A stretch of DNA of 64,000 nucleotides from Rhodoplanes sp963712435 (GCA_963712435.1 CAVQIB010000001.1:558001-622000); one strand, 5' to 3'. Shown: positions 38,565 through 49,573, counted from the stretch's first letter. Program-made: numbers and translations. The notes: generated from the sequence alone by a model not told the origin.

Positions 38565-39622
38565 GGCTTGCCTCCTTCCCCCGTCGTCGCGCCGAGCGCC
38601 CGCGACCGGCCGGACCGCCAGGCGCCGACCCGATCGGCCAGGCTGCGGATCGGATCGAACCACGCCCCGATCCGGTCGCGCCCGACCAGCACGATGAGAA
38701 CGAGGAAGAGGCCGATCCAGAACTGCCAATATTGCGGGGTGATGCTCGACAGGTAATCATGCGCGAAGCGGAAGATCAGCGCCCCGATCAAGCCGCCATA
38801 AAGATAGCCCGTGCCGCCGATGATCAGCACCAACAGCCCATCCGCGGAGCGGTCGAAAGCGAAGCCTTCGAGCGAGGCGAACGCCGAGGTCTGGGTTAGG
38901 AGAGCGCCGGCGATCCCGGCATAGCCGGCCGCGATCGTGTAGATCGCGACCAACCGCCAGTTCACCGCGATCCCGACCGCCGCGGAGCGCAGCGGATTGC
39001 CCTTGATTGCCTGGAGCGACAGACCGAACGGCGAGCGCACGATCCGCCGCGCCACAATGAACAGCACGAACAGCACGATCAGGCTGTAGACATACGCGGT
39101 GTGCCCATAGAGATCGAAGCGGAACTGGCCGAGCACCGGGCTCATGGTGATGCCCTGCAGTCCGTCCGCGCCGCCGGTGACCTCGGGAAAGCGGTTGGCG
39201 AGTTCGCGCAGCACGAGGGCGACGCCGAGCGTCACCATCAGTCGGGTCAGGTCGGAGCCTCGCAGCACGAGGAAGCTCGTGAGGAATCCGAGCAGCGCCG
39301 ACGCAATTCCCGCCGCGATCAGCGCAAGGATCGGCTCGGTCAGCACTTCGTGCTTCGCCAGCAGTCCCGCCGCATAGGCGCCGAAGCCGAAAAAGGCCGC
39401 ATGGCCGAGCGAGATGATGCCGGCATAGCCGAGGATCAGATCGATCGAGAGCGCGAACAGTCCCCAGATCACGATCTCGGTGAGGATCAGATGGTGCTCC
39501 GGAAACAGGAAGATCGTCGCAAACGCGGCGATCCAGAACAAAAATTCCAGCGGCGACCAACGCGCTCGCGCGGTCAGCAGGCCGGCGATCTCGGCGGAAA
39601 GCGGGCGCGTGAGCTTCGACAC
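38561..39622 (-). CDS. livM: branched-chain-type ABC transporter permease LivM
   Basis: A 353-residue permease with about ten hydrophobic segments, including LILTEIVIWGLFALSIDLIL and the LivM signature LGYAGIISLGHAAFFGFGAY. A loop GSDLTRLMVTLGVALVLREL follows, and the EAA-like cytoplasmic region is around LQAIKGNPLRSAAVGI. The C-terminal tail is basic. It forms the transmembrane channel with LivH, 13 bp upstream, and overlaps livG by 4 bp. Confidence 0.92.
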   Translation of the reverse strand: MSKLTRPLSAEIAGLLTARARWSPLEFLFWIAAFATIFLFPEHHLILTEIVIWGLFALSIDLILGYAGIISLGHAAFFGFGAYAAGLLAKHEVLTEPILALIAAGIASALLGFLTSFLVLRGSDLTRLMVTLGVALVLRELANRFPEVTGGADGLQGITMSPVLGQFRFDLYGHTAYVYSLIVLFVLFIVARRIVRSPFGLSLQAIKGNPLRSAAVGIAVNWRLVAIYTIAAGYAGIAGALLTQTSAFASLEGFAFDRSADGLLVLIIGGTGYLYGGLIGALIFRFAHDYLSSITPQYWQFWIGLFLVLIVLVGRDRIGAWFDPIRSLADRVGAWRSGRSRALGATTGEGGKP

Positions 39623-39635
39623 GATCCCTGCCCCC

Positions 39636-40496
39636 TCACCGCGCCCGGCCGTGCGCGAACAGACCCTGCGGCCGCACGATCAATACGATGATCATGATCG
39701 TGTAGATGACGAAGGCGCCCAGCTTCGGCATGTAGTATTTGCCGGCGACGTCGCCGATGCCGAGCAGGATCGACGCCATGAACGGGGCGGTGATGCTCGA
39801 GGTTCCGCCCACCGTGACGACGATCAAGAAGTAGATCATGTATTTGAGCGGAAAGATCGGATCGAGCCCGAGTATTTCCGCACCGAGCGCGCCGCCGAGC
39901 CCGGCGAGCCCGGAGCCGATCGCGAATGTGAGCGCGAACACCGCGCCGACATTGATGCCGAGCCCGCGCGCGACCCGCTGGTCGTCGACGGAGGCCCGCA
40001 GCTGGCTGCCGAAGCGCGTGCTCATGAGCGCGAGCTGCAGCGCGAGCGTGATCACGCCGCAGATCGCAATGATCATGAGCCGATACTTGCTCATCCCGAT
40101 TCCGAACACGTCGATCTGGCCCTGCAGCGCCGCCGGTATCTGAATGAATTGCTGCGACGAGCCCATCACAAAGTCGACCGCCGCGATCGACATGAACACG
40201 AGGCCGATCGTAAACAGCACCTGGTCGAGATGGCTCTTGGCGTAGACATGGACGTAGAGCGTCCGTTCGAGCAGCGCGCCGAGCAAGGCCGAGAACAGGA
40301 AAGCGGCGAGGAGCCCGAGCGCGAACGGCACGCCCATCCGGTTCACGAGAACGAGGGCGACATAGCCGCCCGCCATGGCGAAGGAGCCGTGCGCCAGATT
40401 GACGAAATTCATCAGGCCCAGCGTGACCGACAGGCCGCAGGCGAGCACGAACAGGAGCATGCCATAGGCGATGCCGTCGAACAGGATTGTCAGCAT
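39636..40496 (-). CDS. livH: branched-chain-type ABC transporter permease LivH
   Basis: A 286-residue permease. Typical LivH strings are LFDGIAYGMLLFVLACGLSV, LGLMNFVNLAHGSFAMAGGY and, near the end, GGTSSITAPFMASILLGIGD. It has about eight hydrophobic segments. It lies 253 bp downstream of livK; that gap carries a GC palindrome (CCCTCCCCGACATGGGGGAGGG, 40604-40625) that could reduce downstream transcription, as often seen after a highly expressed binding-protein gene. Confidence 0.92.
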   Translation of the reverse strand: MLTILFDGIAYGMLLFVLACGLSVTLGLMNFVNLAHGSFAMAGGYVALVLVNRMGVPFALGLLAAFLFSALLGALLERTLYVHVYAKSHLDQVLFTIGLVFMSIAAVDFVMGSSQQFIQIPAALQGQIDVFGIGMSKYRLMIIAICGVITLALQLALMSTRFGSQLRASVDDQRVARGLGINVGAVFALTFAIGSGLAGLGGALGAEILGLDPIFPLKYMIYFLIVVTVGGTSSITAPFMASILLGIGDVAGKYYMPKLGAFVIYTIMIIVLIVRPQGLFAHGRAR

Positions 40497-40749
40497 TTCC
40501 GGCCCCTAGGTCCCGCGCGCAGAGCGATCCGCCTTCGCATCGAAGGAAGGCCATCCTGCGCTTGCTGCAGGCGCGTCCGGCGTGAAATTGACCCCACCCC
40601 ACCCCTCCCCGACATGGGGGAGGGAATAAACCCGCGCGTTGCGGGACTGGCCGACGGGCGCTCGCCGGCGCCTGAGCCGGCGGAGGCGTGCGGCGTCAGG
40701 AAGACAACCGGACGCGCCCCCCGCGGCTCGCGACCGCGAAACGGACCCA

Positions 40750-41937
40750 CTACCTGACCGCTGGGTCTTTCTTCGCCTTGCCGGGATCCTTCACCGCCTC
40801 GAAGGTCTCGAACTCGACATTGTAGAGTTCGCCGCCCTTCTTCTCGACCTTGCGGATATAGATGTTCTGGACGATGTCGCGCGTTTCCGGATCGATCGAA
40901 ATAGGTCCGCGCGGGCTTTCCCAGGCCATTCCCTTGATGGCGGCCATCAGCTTGTCGCCATCGGTGTCGCCGCCGGTCTTCTTCAGCGCCGCGTAGATCA
41001 GGTGCATGGCGTCATAGCCGCCCACCGCCATGAAGTTCGGGCGCAGCCCGTTATTGGCCTTCTTGAACGCCTCGACGAACTCCTTGTTCAGTTGCGACTG
41101 GTGATCGGCCGAGTAGAGATGCGCCGTCACCGTGCCGATCACCTGGTCGCCCATGCCGTTGAGCTGGTCGTCGTCGGTCACGTCGCCGGGACCGATCAGC
41201 TTGATGCCGGCCTTGTCGAGGCCGCGCTCGATGAACTGCTTGATGAAGGTGGCGCCCTGGCCGGACGGCACGAAGATGAAGACCGCGTCGGGACTGGCGT
41301 CGCGCGCGCGCTGCAGGAACGGCGCGAAGTCTGGCGCCGCAAGCGGCACGCGCAGCGCCTCGGCCACCTGCCCGCCGCCCTTGGCGAAGGTCTCGCTGAA
41401 ATACTTCTCGGCGTCGATGCCCGGCGCATAGTCGGACACGATGCTCACCACTTTCTTGACGCCGTTCTTCAGCGCCCAGTCGGCGATGATGGTCGAGGAC
41501 TGCGGCAGGGTGAAGCTCGTCCGCGCAATGTAGGGCGAGCGCTCGGTGATGATCGAGGTGCCGGCATTGGCGACGATCATCGGGACTTTCGCCTCGGTCG
41601 CCAGCGGGGCGACCGCAAGCGCGGTCGGGGTGACGGCGAAGCCGACCAGGAAGTTCACCTTGTCGCGAACGATCAGTTCCTGCGCGAGCCGCTTGGAGTT
41701 GTCGGCGGTGGCCGCGTCGTCCTTGACGATCAGCTCGACCTTCTTGCCGGCCACGGTGTCGCCGTGCTGCGCCATATAGAGCCGCATGGCCGCGAGCGTC
41801 TGCACGCCGGTCGACTGCTGCTGGCCGGTCATCGCCTCCAGCACGCCGACCTTCACGACGCCCTGGGCCAGGGCCGGCCACGCGGCGCATGCGCCGAACG
41901 CGACCGCAGCCAGACTCGCCAATAGTTTGCGATGCAT
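40750..41937 (-). CDS. livK: ABC transporter substrate-binding protein (LivK type)
   Basis: A 395-residue periplasmic binding protein. A signal peptide (LLASLAAVAFGACAAWPALA) is followed by VVKVGVLEAMTGQQQSTG, then the type I periplasmic-binding fold (NFLVGFAVTPTALAVAPLAT, VVSIVSDYAPGIDAEKYFSE, MAVGGYDAMHLIYAALKK). The sequence is of the group found with aromatic-acid catabolic operons as often as with leucine uptake, so the ligand may be an aromatic acid. ATG 41937 is preferred over the upstream ATG because it fits the signal peptide and follows GGGAGG at about 10 bp. Confidence 0.9.
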   Translation of the reverse strand: MHRKLLASLAAVAFGACAAWPALAQGVVKVGVLEAMTGQQQSTGVQTLAAMRLYMAQHGDTVAGKKVELIVKDDAATADNSKRLAQELIVRDKVNFLVGFAVTPTALAVAPLATEAKVPMIVANAGTSIITERSPYIARTSFTLPQSSTIIADWALKNGVKKVVSIVSDYAPGIDAEKYFSETFAKGGGQVAEALRVPLAAPDFAPFLQRARDASPDAVFIFVPSGQGATFIKQFIERGLDKAGIKLIGPGDVTDDDQLNGMGDQVIGTVTAHLYSADHQSQLNKEFVEAFKKANNGLRPNFMAVGGYDAMHLIYAALKKTGGDTDGDKLMAAIKGMAWESPRGPISIDPETRDIVQNIYIRKVEKKGGELYNVEFETFEAVKDPGKAKKDPAVR

Positions 41938-42078
41938 TTTTTCATTTCCTCCCATCAGCTTTGTGTTTTTCACTCAAGCGGGGCGGAACTCCCCGCGCGC
42001 TCCTTCATTGCAATAGGCCGCCAACGATCCGGAAATCAGCATCCGAAACGCCGGAATTCGACGCGCCGAAACCCTCCA

Positions 42079-42669
42079 TCAGACCTCGAAGAAAACCGTT
42101 TCCGCATCGCCCTGCATGTGAATGTCGAACGTATAGACCGCGCGTCCGTCCCGCTCCGTCCTCGCGGCGATCAGGGTCGCGCGCCGTTCCGGCGGCACGA
42201 AAGCGAGGATCGCATCGTCGGCGTTGGCGGCCTCGTCGGCGAAATAGATCCGCGTATAGCTCTGCCGCAGCATGCCGCGCGCGAACACGGCAAGCAAGAC
42301 GTGCGGCGCCTGCGTCTTTCCGTCGAGCCCGGGTGCCGGTCCGGGCTTGATCGTGTCGAACCCGTAGCGGCCCTCGGCGTCGGTCCCGGCGCGGCCGAAG
42401 CCCTGAAACGTCGTATTGGGCCGGGGGCGCGGATCGCCGGGGCTCGCGTAACGGCCTTGCGCATCGGCCTGCCAGAGCTCGATCATGCAATCATTGATTG
42501 GGCAGCCGTCGCCGTCGAGCACGCGGCCCTCGATGCGGATGCGCTCGCCGGATGCGTCCGGCGTCGCCAGATCAGTGGAGAACGTGTCCTTCCAGTCGTA
42601 TTGCCGATTGGGCGCGAGCCCGTAAGCAAAGTACGGACCCACGGTTTGCGAGGGCGTGATGTCCGCCAT
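42079..42669 (-). CDS. pcaG: protocatechuate 3,4-dioxygenase alpha subunit
   Basis: A 196-residue alpha subunit of the intradiol dioxygenase that cleaves protocatechuate to 3-carboxy-cis,cis-muconate. It begins ITPSQTVGPYFAYGLAP and contains LWQADAQGRYASPGDP and IKPGPAPGLDG. The iron ligands of the beta subunit are missing here, as expected for PcaG. Its ATG (42669) directly follows the pcaH stop (42670-42672). Co-translation with pcaH supports 1:1 assembly. Confidence 0.95.
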   Translation of the reverse strand: MADITPSQTVGPYFAYGLAPNRQYDWKDTFSTDLATPDASGERIRIEGRVLDGDGCPINDCMIELWQADAQGRYASPGDPRPRPNTTFQGFGRAGTDAEGRYGFDTIKPGPAPGLDGKTQAPHVLLAVFARGMLRQSYTRIYFADEAANADDAILAFVPPERRATLIAARTERDGRAVYTFDIHMQGDAETVFFEV

Positions 42670-43368
42670 TCAGCGCTCCATCGGCGTCTGATTGCGGCCG
42701 CGCAGGACGATGTCGAAGCGGAAGGCGAGCGCCCATTCCGGCACGGTCGCTTCGAGGTCGAAGGCGGAGATCATGCGGTTGCGCGCCCGCTCGTCGGCGA
42801 TCGAATTGAAGATCGGGTCGAACGGAAACAGCGGGTCGCCGGGAAAATACATCTGGGTCACCAGACGAGAAACGAAGGCGTGCCCGAACAGCGAAAAGTG
42901 GATGTGCGAGGGACGCCAGGCATTGTAGTGGTTGCCCCAGGGATAGGGGCCGGGCTTCACGGTGATGAACTTGTAATAGCCGGTCTCGTCGGTCTTGGCG
43001 CGGCCCGCGCCGGTGAAATTCGGATCGAGCGGGGCGGGGTGCTGATCGACGATATGGATGTAGCGGCCGCACGCATTGGCCTGCCAGATTTCCACGAGTG
43101 CGTTCGGAACCGGCCGGCCGTCCTCGTCGAGCACGCGCCCGTGCACGATGATCCGCTCCCCGATCGGCTCGCCCGGATGCTGCCGGGTCAGGTCCTCGTC
43201 GCCCGGCTGCACCGCGTCCTGGCCGTATACCGGGCCGGTCAATTCGCTCAATGTATGCGGGATGATCACGAGCGGCTTGGTCGGAGCGCGCTTCACCGTG
43301 CTCTTATAAGCGGGATAGAGGCGCGGAGGAAAAGCCCGGAGGCTCTCCGTCGGGAAGAAGAACGTCAT
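42670..43368 (-). CDS. pcaH: protocatechuate 3,4-dioxygenase beta subunit
   Basis: A 232-residue catalytic subunit carrying the Fe(III) site. Tyr and His ligands lie in GPYPWGNHYNAWRPSHIHFS (Tyr, Tyr, His, His in the usual order, the first Tyr lying upstream in GRYIHIVDQH). It also contains LTGPVYGQD, VHGRVLDEDGRPVPNALVEI and FPGDPLFPFDPIF. ATG 43368 is chosen because TFFFPTESLRAFPP matches the family start. It converts protocatechuate with PcaG. Confidence 0.95.
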   Translation of the reverse strand: MTFFFPTESLRAFPPRLYPAYKSTVKRAPTKPLVIIPHTLSELTGPVYGQDAVQPGDEDLTRQHPGEPIGERIIVHGRVLDEDGRPVPNALVEIWQANACGRYIHIVDQHPAPLDPNFTGAGRAKTDETGYYKFITVKPGPYPWGNHYNAWRPSHIHFSLFGHAFVSRLVTQMYFPGDPLFPFDPIFNSIADERARNRMISAFDLEATVPEWALAFRFDIVLRGRNQTPMER

Positions 43369-43473
43369 ACGATCCCTGGGCCGTTCGGCTGATTGTTGGT
43401 TTTTTTCAAGCTTAAACCTTTTTCGCTCCCGGCGACAGCCCTCCCCGTGGTCGGAGTCCAAACAATTTTACGC

Positions 43474-44680
<1,207 letters not shown>

Positions 44681-44693
44681 CGGGCGACTCCTG

Positions 44694-45470
44694 TTAGGAC
44701 TGCGCGCCATGCGCGCGCTTGGTGCGCGCATGCAGGTCGCGCAGGACTTCGAGCTCTTCGGTGGACGGGGGCGGCGTCTCGACGAGGTTCGCAGCAAAGC
44801 GCACCGGCCATCCGGTGTTGGCCGCGATCTCGTCCGCGCTGATGCCGGGATGGATCGAGACCACGGTCATCTCGCGGGTTTCCGGGTCCGGCTCGAACAC
44901 GCAGAGATCGGTGATGAGCCTGGTCGGCCCCTTGGTCTTGAGGCCGAGCCGGGCGCGATGGTCGCCGCCCTCCCCGTGTCCGAGCGAGGTGATGAAGTCG
45001 AGCCGGTCGACGAAACTGCGCTTGCTCTGGCGCATCGTTATGAAAATCTCGCCGCAGCAATTGGCGATTTCCGGAGCGCCGCCGGATCCCGGAAGCCGCA
45101 CGGCCGGCTTGTCGTAGGGGCCGATCACGATGGTGTTCAGGTTGGCGAAACGGTCGATCTGCGCGCCGCCGAGAAAGCCGACGGTGATGCGGCCGCCCTG
45201 CAGCCAGTAGCGGAACATTTCCGGCACGGACACCGTGGTCAGCGCCGTCTCGCACAGTTCGCCGTCGCCGATCGAGAGCGGCAGCACGTTCGGCTTGGTT
45301 TCGATCGTCCCCGACTCGTAGATCAGCCTGATACCGGGCGCGTGGGTGAGCCGGGCGAGGTTGCAGGCCGCGGACGGCAGGTCGATGCCGACGAAGCAGA
45401 CATCGCTCGACCTGAGCGCGCGGGCGGCGGCGGCCGTCATCATTTCGGTGGCGGTGTAAGCGAGCGTCAT
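44694..45470 (-). CDS. pcaJ: 3-oxoadipate CoA-transferase subunit B
   Basis: A 258-residue beta subunit of a family I CoA-transferase. The catalytic glutamate is probably in RLIYESGTIETKP. Further strings are FLGGAQIDRFANLNTIVIG and a C-terminal TVVSIHPGISADEIAANTG. The sequence is closer to the glutaconate-CoA-transferase branch than to classical PcaJ, but the operon position with pcaF, pcaH and pcaG points to 3-oxoadipate. ATG 45470 overlaps the pcaI stop (ATGA). Confidence 0.85.
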   Translation of the reverse strand: MTLAYTATEMMTAAAARALRSSDVCFVGIDLPSAACNLARLTHAPGIRLIYESGTIETKPNVLPLSIGDGELCETALTTVSVPEMFRYWLQGGRITVGFLGGAQIDRFANLNTIVIGPYDKPAVRLPGSGGAPEIANCCGEIFITMRQSKRSFVDRLDFITSLGHGEGGDHRARLGLKTKGPTRLITDLCVFEPDPETREMTVVSIHPGISADEIAANTGWPVRFAANLVETPPPSTEELEVLRDLHARTKRAHGAQS

Positions 45471-46336
45471 GATCGTTGCTCCGGCGTCGCCGCAAGCCTG
45501 CGGCGGTGCGCGGCGAACGCCTCCGGTCCCTTGTCCAGCACATTCGCCGTCATCCAGGCGAGAAAGCCGTCGCGGTCGCGCGCGATCGCGTCCCATGCGA
45601 GATAGAACGCATTGTCGCGCTTATAGTATCCGCTCGCATAGGAGGGATGCGCGCCACCCGGCACATGGGCCACCGCCGTGACCGTCCAGGACGGCAGGAT
45701 GACCGCATTCGGGCTGCGCGGCCCGAAGTCGTCGACGATCTCCTCGACGGTGACGAGCGCCCGCCTGGCCGCCAGCACCGCCTCCTTCTGCACGCCGAGT
45801 ATGCCCTCGATCAGCACATTGCCGGCGCGGTCGGCCTTGAGCGCGTGGATGATCGCCGTATCCGGCCGCAGCGCCGGAACCGCGGCGAGCGCCTCTCCCG
45901 TGAAGGGGCAGACGACCGTGCGGATGTTCGGATTGACCTTCGGCAGGTCGACCCCGAGATAGCCGCGCAATACGGCGAAGGGCAGTCCGGCCGCTCCCGC
46001 GGCATAGGCGTTGGCCATCGCCCCATGCGAGTGCTCCTCGAGCGCGAGCGGCCGCGGCCAGCCATTCTCCACCGCATCGCGCAAACGGTGCAGCGAACCG
46101 ACGCCCGGATTGCCGCCCCAGGAGAACACGAGCTTGTCGGCGCAGCCCATGCCGATGAGCTGATCGTAGATGATGTCCGGGGTCATGCGCACGAGGGTCA
46201 GCCGGCGTCGGCCCTGGCGGATGATCTCGTGGCCGGCGGCGTGCGGGATCAGATGGGTGAATCCCTCCATCGCCACCGTGTCGCCGTCCGCGACCGTGGC
46301 GGCGACAGCGTCGGCGAGGGACATGAGCTCTGACAT
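45467..46336 (-). CDS. pcaI: 3-oxoadipate CoA-transferase subunit A
   Basis: A 289-residue alpha subunit of a family I CoA-transferase. It contains ADAVAATVADGDTVAMEGFT, VFSWGGNPGVGSLHRLRDAV and VCPFTGEALAAVPALRPDTA. It is the first gene of the leftward pcaIJFHG unit, whose promoter must lie in 46337-46606. pcaQ or pcaR is not adjacent. Assignment to 3-oxoadipate rests on context; by sequence alone it could act on another dicarboxylate. Confidence 0.85.
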   Translation of the reverse strand: MSELMSLADAVAATVADGDTVAMEGFTHLIPHAAGHEIIRQGRRRLTLVRMTPDIIYDQLIGMGCADKLVFSWGGNPGVGSLHRLRDAVENGWPRPLALEEHSHGAMANAYAAGAAGLPFAVLRGYLGVDLPKVNPNIRTVVCPFTGEALAAVPALRPDTAIIHALKADRAGNVLIEGILGVQKEAVLAARRALVTVEEIVDDFGPRSPNAVILPSWTVTAVAHVPGGAHPSYASGYYKRDNAFYLAWDAIARDRDGFLAWMTANVLDKGPEAFAAHRRRLAATPEQRS

Positions 46337-46606
46337 GACGGGGTCCTGGAGAAACCGGGCGCGCTATTTAAGACCAATTCCGGCGCATCGGAAACGGCTT
46401 CGCCACGGTGCTCAGACGCGCCTGCCCCGGGCCGCTCCAGCGATTTCTGGCGCGCACCCCTGGCGCGCGGCCGGCGCTTGACCCACTTGTCCTGCCAGTG
46501 CCATTCACGTCGGGCGATGATCCGGGTCGTCATTCGCATGTGCGAACCGCCGCATCGCCCTCTGCGCCTTCGGGCGTCCACACAGCCTGCGCGGAAACCC
46601 GTTCCG

Positions 46607-47101
46607 ATGTACGACGCTTCTCCCTCGATCGAGACCGACCTGTCCGGCGACGGCGCGCGCTGGCCGATGCGAAAAAAGGGAATGCTGACCAACCGCCGGA
46701 CGGTGCGCATCGAATGGGGCGATTGCGACCCCGCGGGCATCGTGTTCTATCCGCGCTACTTCGCCTATTTCGACACCAGCACCACCGCCTTGTTCGAGCG
46801 CGCGCTTGGGATGACCAAGTTCGAATTCTTGCGGGCCTATGACATTGTCGGCTATCCGATGGTCGACACACGCGGACGCTTTCTCGAGGCGAGCCGCTTC
46901 GGCGACGAGGTGGTGATCGAGACGACTGTCGCCGAGATCAAGCGGTCGAGCTTCAACATCGTCCATCGGCTGCTGCGGCGCGAAGAACTTGCGGTCGAAG
47001 GATTTGAAACGCGGGTCTGGGCGGGACGCGACCCGAACAATCCGGAAAAACTGAAGTCGAAGCCGATCCCGGCCGAGGTGATCGCGCGCCTGCGCGGCTG
47101 A
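46607..47101 (+). CDS. 4-hydroxybenzoyl-CoA thioesterase-like hotdog protein
   Basis: A hotdog-fold thioesterase of up to 164 residues. The active-site segment RIEWGDCDPAGIVFYPRYFA matches the DCDPAGIVF motif of Pseudomonas-type 4-hydroxybenzoyl-CoA thioesterase (catalytic Asp). Its product would be 4-hydroxybenzoate, one step before protocatechuate. It is divergent from the pcaIJFHG cluster, which supports a joint role. The start is uncertain: ATG 46607, 46667 and 46682 are all possible, and the last has a good AAGGGA sequence nearby. Other YbgC-like thioesterases share part of this motif. Confidence 0.75.
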   Translation: MYDASPSIETDLSGDGARWPMRKKGMLTNRRTVRIEWGDCDPAGIVFYPRYFAYFDTSTTALFERALGMTKFEFLRAYDIVGYPMVDTRGRFLEASRFGDEVVIETTVAEIKRSSFNIVHRLLRREELAVEGFETRVWAGRDPNNPEKLKSKPIPAEVIARLRG

Positions 47102-47152
47102 GGCCGGCAGGCCTGGCGCTTGGTTCGCGGGCCCCTGCCGTCGCCGACACGC

Positions 47153-47680
47153 TCAGCGCCGCGCGGACGGCTTGCCGTTGGCGCGCTCGCCCGCCAGTTC
47201 CGCTTCGATCCGTCGCAGAACGGACAAGAAACGCTCGCGATCGCGCCGGCCGATGATGCGATCCAGGTTGCGGTCGTGGCGGACGGCGCAGGCGGCGAGC
47301 TGCTGGAGCATGCGCTGGCCGGCCTTGGTGAGGGTGAGCTCATAGGTGCGGCGGTCGTCCGGCGTCCGCTCGCGCCGCACGAGCCCGCGCTTCACCAGAT
47401 CGTTGAGGACGGGAGTTAAGGTCGACTTGTCCCGGCCATTGGCCTGGCTGAGCGCGGTCTGACTGATGCCGGGATTACGGCCGATCAGCATCAAGGTGGC
47501 GAACCGGCCCGGCCTTATGTTCACGTCCTGGGTCAGCCGGGCGAAAGCCTGGAACGAGGCGGACTGCGCCATCCGCAGGCGGAAGCCGACCCAGTTCTCC
47601 AGCGGGCCATACTCGATTGCGTTCGCGGCCTGCGCGGGCCGCTTGACCGGATTCGGCTTGCGAGGCACGGCAATCTCCAT
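47153..47680 (-). CDS. MarR-family transcriptional regulator
   Basis: A winged-helix regulator of about 175 residues. The recognition region is GISQTALSQANGRDKSTLTP followed by VLNDLVKRGLVRRERTPDDR, the typical MarR wing (DDRR). ATG 47680 is chosen over the longer frame because the upstream stretch is not MarR-like. It is divergent from the TRAP transporter/oxidoreductase genes and therefore a plausible regulator of them, responding to an aromatic ligand. Its target site may lie in the shared 196-bp region. Confidence 0.88.
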   Translation of the reverse strand: MEIAVPRKPNPVKRPAQAANAIEYGPLENWVGFRLRMAQSASFQAFARLTQDVNIRPGRFATLMLIGRNPGISQTALSQANGRDKSTLTPVLNDLVKRGLVRRERTPDDRRTYELTLTKAGQRMLQQLAACAVRHDRNLDRIIGRRDRERFLSVLRRIEAELAGERANGKPSARR

Positions 47681-47796
47681 CGATAGATCGGCGTGCTGCG
47701 CCGCCCCGGGGGCTGCGCGCACGCACGGCTTCGGAGTTTGTTCTACGGGCGGCCGGGAAAAAGTTTTATTGCCAACCTTCCACTTTACAACCACTC

Positions 47797-47819
47797 GCCT
47801 TTAAGGCTGAATTGCGCAA
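47797..47819. promoter_or_regulatory. candidate operators between marR and dctP
   Basis: Two short palindromes, GCCTTTAAGGC (47797-47807) and TTGCGCAA (47812-47819), lie midway between the divergent genes. MarR proteins bind dyads in such places. The assignment is only positional. Confidence 0.3.
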
Positions 47820-47876
47820 AATGCCGATCCCCTTGCCAGGCAGGATCGAGCGCTACGATACCCTAGGGAGGTACCG

Positions 47877-48925
47877 ATGCAATCGCGACTTTACGGCGTG
47901 CGCGGGCTCGCGCTTGCGGCCGCAGTCGGGCTAGCCCTGTCGGCGCCGCTCGCGCCCCAGGCGGGAGCGCAGGAAAAAACCTTCGATCTGAAGCTCTCCC
48001 ACTGGGTCCCGCCGTCGCATCCGCTGCAGAAGGCGCTGGAGGACTGGGGCGCGTCGATCGAAAAAGCCTCCAACGGCACGATCAAATACAAGGTCTATCC
48101 CTCCCAGCAGCTCGGCAAGGCGTTCGACCATTACGACATGGCGCGCGACGGCATCGCCGATCTCACCTATATCAACACAGGATATCAGCCCGGCCGCTTC
48201 CCCATCGTCGGCGCCGGCGAGCTGCCATTCCTGATGGCCAACGGCAAGGGCGGCACCCAGGCCCTGGACGCCTGGTATCGCAAATACGCCGACAAGGAGA
48301 TGAAGGACGTCAAGTTCTGCCTCGCCTTCGTCCACGATCCCGGCACATTCCATTCGCGCACCAAGAAAATCGTCGTGCCCGAAGACATCAAGGGCATGAA
48401 GATCCGGCCCGCCCAAGCAACCGTCGCGAGCCTGGTCACCCAGCTCGGCGGGACCAATATCCAGGCCGGCGCGCCGGAAGTCCGCGACGTGCTCGAAAAA
48501 GGCGTCGCCGACGCGGTCCTCTTCCCGTGGGGCTCGATCCCCCTGTTCGGCATCGACAAGGTCGTGAAGTACCACATGGACGCGCCGTTCTACGTGTCGA
48601 ACTTCGCCTTCGTGTTCAACAAGGACAAATACGCGCAGATGTCGCCGGCTCAGAAAAAGGTGATCGACGATCACTGCACCAATGAATGGGCCATGCGCGT
48701 GGCCGGACCGTGGGCGGACTTCGAGCATGCCGGCATCGCCAAGCTCAAGGCCGAGCCGGGGCACGAGGTGTATCCGATCACGGCCGAGCAGCTTGCGCAG
48801 TGGAAGAAGGCCGCCGAGCCCTGGAGAAGAACTGGGCGGAGGCCGTGCGCAAGACCGGCGTCGATCCCGAGGCCGCGATGAAGGAGCTGAGGGACGCGCT
48901 CGCCAAGTACGACGCCTCCTATTGA
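47877..48925 (+). CDS. TRAP transporter substrate-binding protein DctP, one frameshift
   Basis: A periplasmic DctP-type solute receptor. After a signal peptide (ALAAAVGLALSAPLAPQAGA) come FDLKLSHWVPPSHPLQKALE, YKVYPSQQLGKAFDHYDMAR and MKIRPAQATVASLVTQLGG, with the Arg that binds the solute carboxylate. The C-terminus is in a second frame after about 48822 (GCCGAGCCCTGG lacks one base) and reads LEKNWAEAVRKTGVDPEAAM. The Shine-Dalgarno GGGAGGT precedes ATG 47877. It feeds DctQM; the ligand is probably an aryl-2-oxoacid or other carboxylate, by context. Confidence 0.9.
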
Positions 48926-49054
48926 TCCGCGGGCGTCACGCGCAGGCATTCTGCCGGCGCGTCCCCCTCGCCCCGGGAGGCTCGGGCCGCGCTGGCGCAG
49001 GGCGCGAGCAGCGGAGCAAGAAGACCTGAGCTTTAGCGCGAGCGAGCCGGCGCC

Positions 49055-49564
49055 ATGCGGCACACCTATATGGATCGTTTCATCGACGGCATCGAACTGA
49101 TCGCCGCGACGTTCGTCGGCATTGTCGCCGCCGACATCTTCATCTCCGTGCTGCTGCGCTACTTCTTCTCGGTTTCGATCCCCGACAGCTACGATTTCGG
49201 CCAGCTTCTCCTCGGCATCCTGATCTTCTGGGGCATCGCCGCGACCTCCTATCGCGGGACGCACATCACGGTCGATCTCGTCTGGGCCAATGTCGGGCCG
49301 CGCTGGCAGCGCTTTATCGACGTGTTCGCGACGCTCGTCCTGCTGTTCGTCGTCACCGTCCAGACCTACACGCTGTTCGACAAGGTGGTCAGCACCTATC
49401 AGGCCAATGTCTCGACCTATGACCTGCGCATTCCGACCTGGCCGTTTTTCGCCGTCGCCTGGCTGGGCGACGTCTCCGCCGTGCTGCTCATCGCGGTGCG
49501 CACCTATCGGCTGATCTTTCGTCCGGAACTGATGCCGCAATACCGGATCAAGCCGGTCGAATGA
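49055..49564 (+). CDS. TRAP transporter small permease DctQ
   Basis: A 169-residue protein with four membrane helices, including AATFVGIVAADIFISVLLRYF, GILIFWGIAATSYRGTHITV and FIDVFATLVLLFVVTVQTYT. The YRGTHITVD segment is the DctQ hallmark. It sits between dctP and dctM. The 129-bp gap from dctP to this gene holds no gene. Confidence 0.9.
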   Translation: MRHTYMDRFIDGIELIAATFVGIVAADIFISVLLRYFFSVSIPDSYDFGQLLLGILIFWGIAATSYRGTHITVDLVWANVGPRWQRFIDVFATLVLLFVVTVQTYTLFDKVVSTYQANVSTYDLRIPTWPFFAVAWLGDVSAVLLIAVRTYRLIFRPELMPQYRIKPVE

Positions 49565-49573
49565 GTGATCAGG

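Noticed and set aside
40604..40625. Rho-independent terminator ending the livK transcript
   Set aside because: The CCCTCCCC/GGGGAGGG hairpin has no following T-run, and livHMGF downstream need expression; it may only attenuate or stabilise the livK message.
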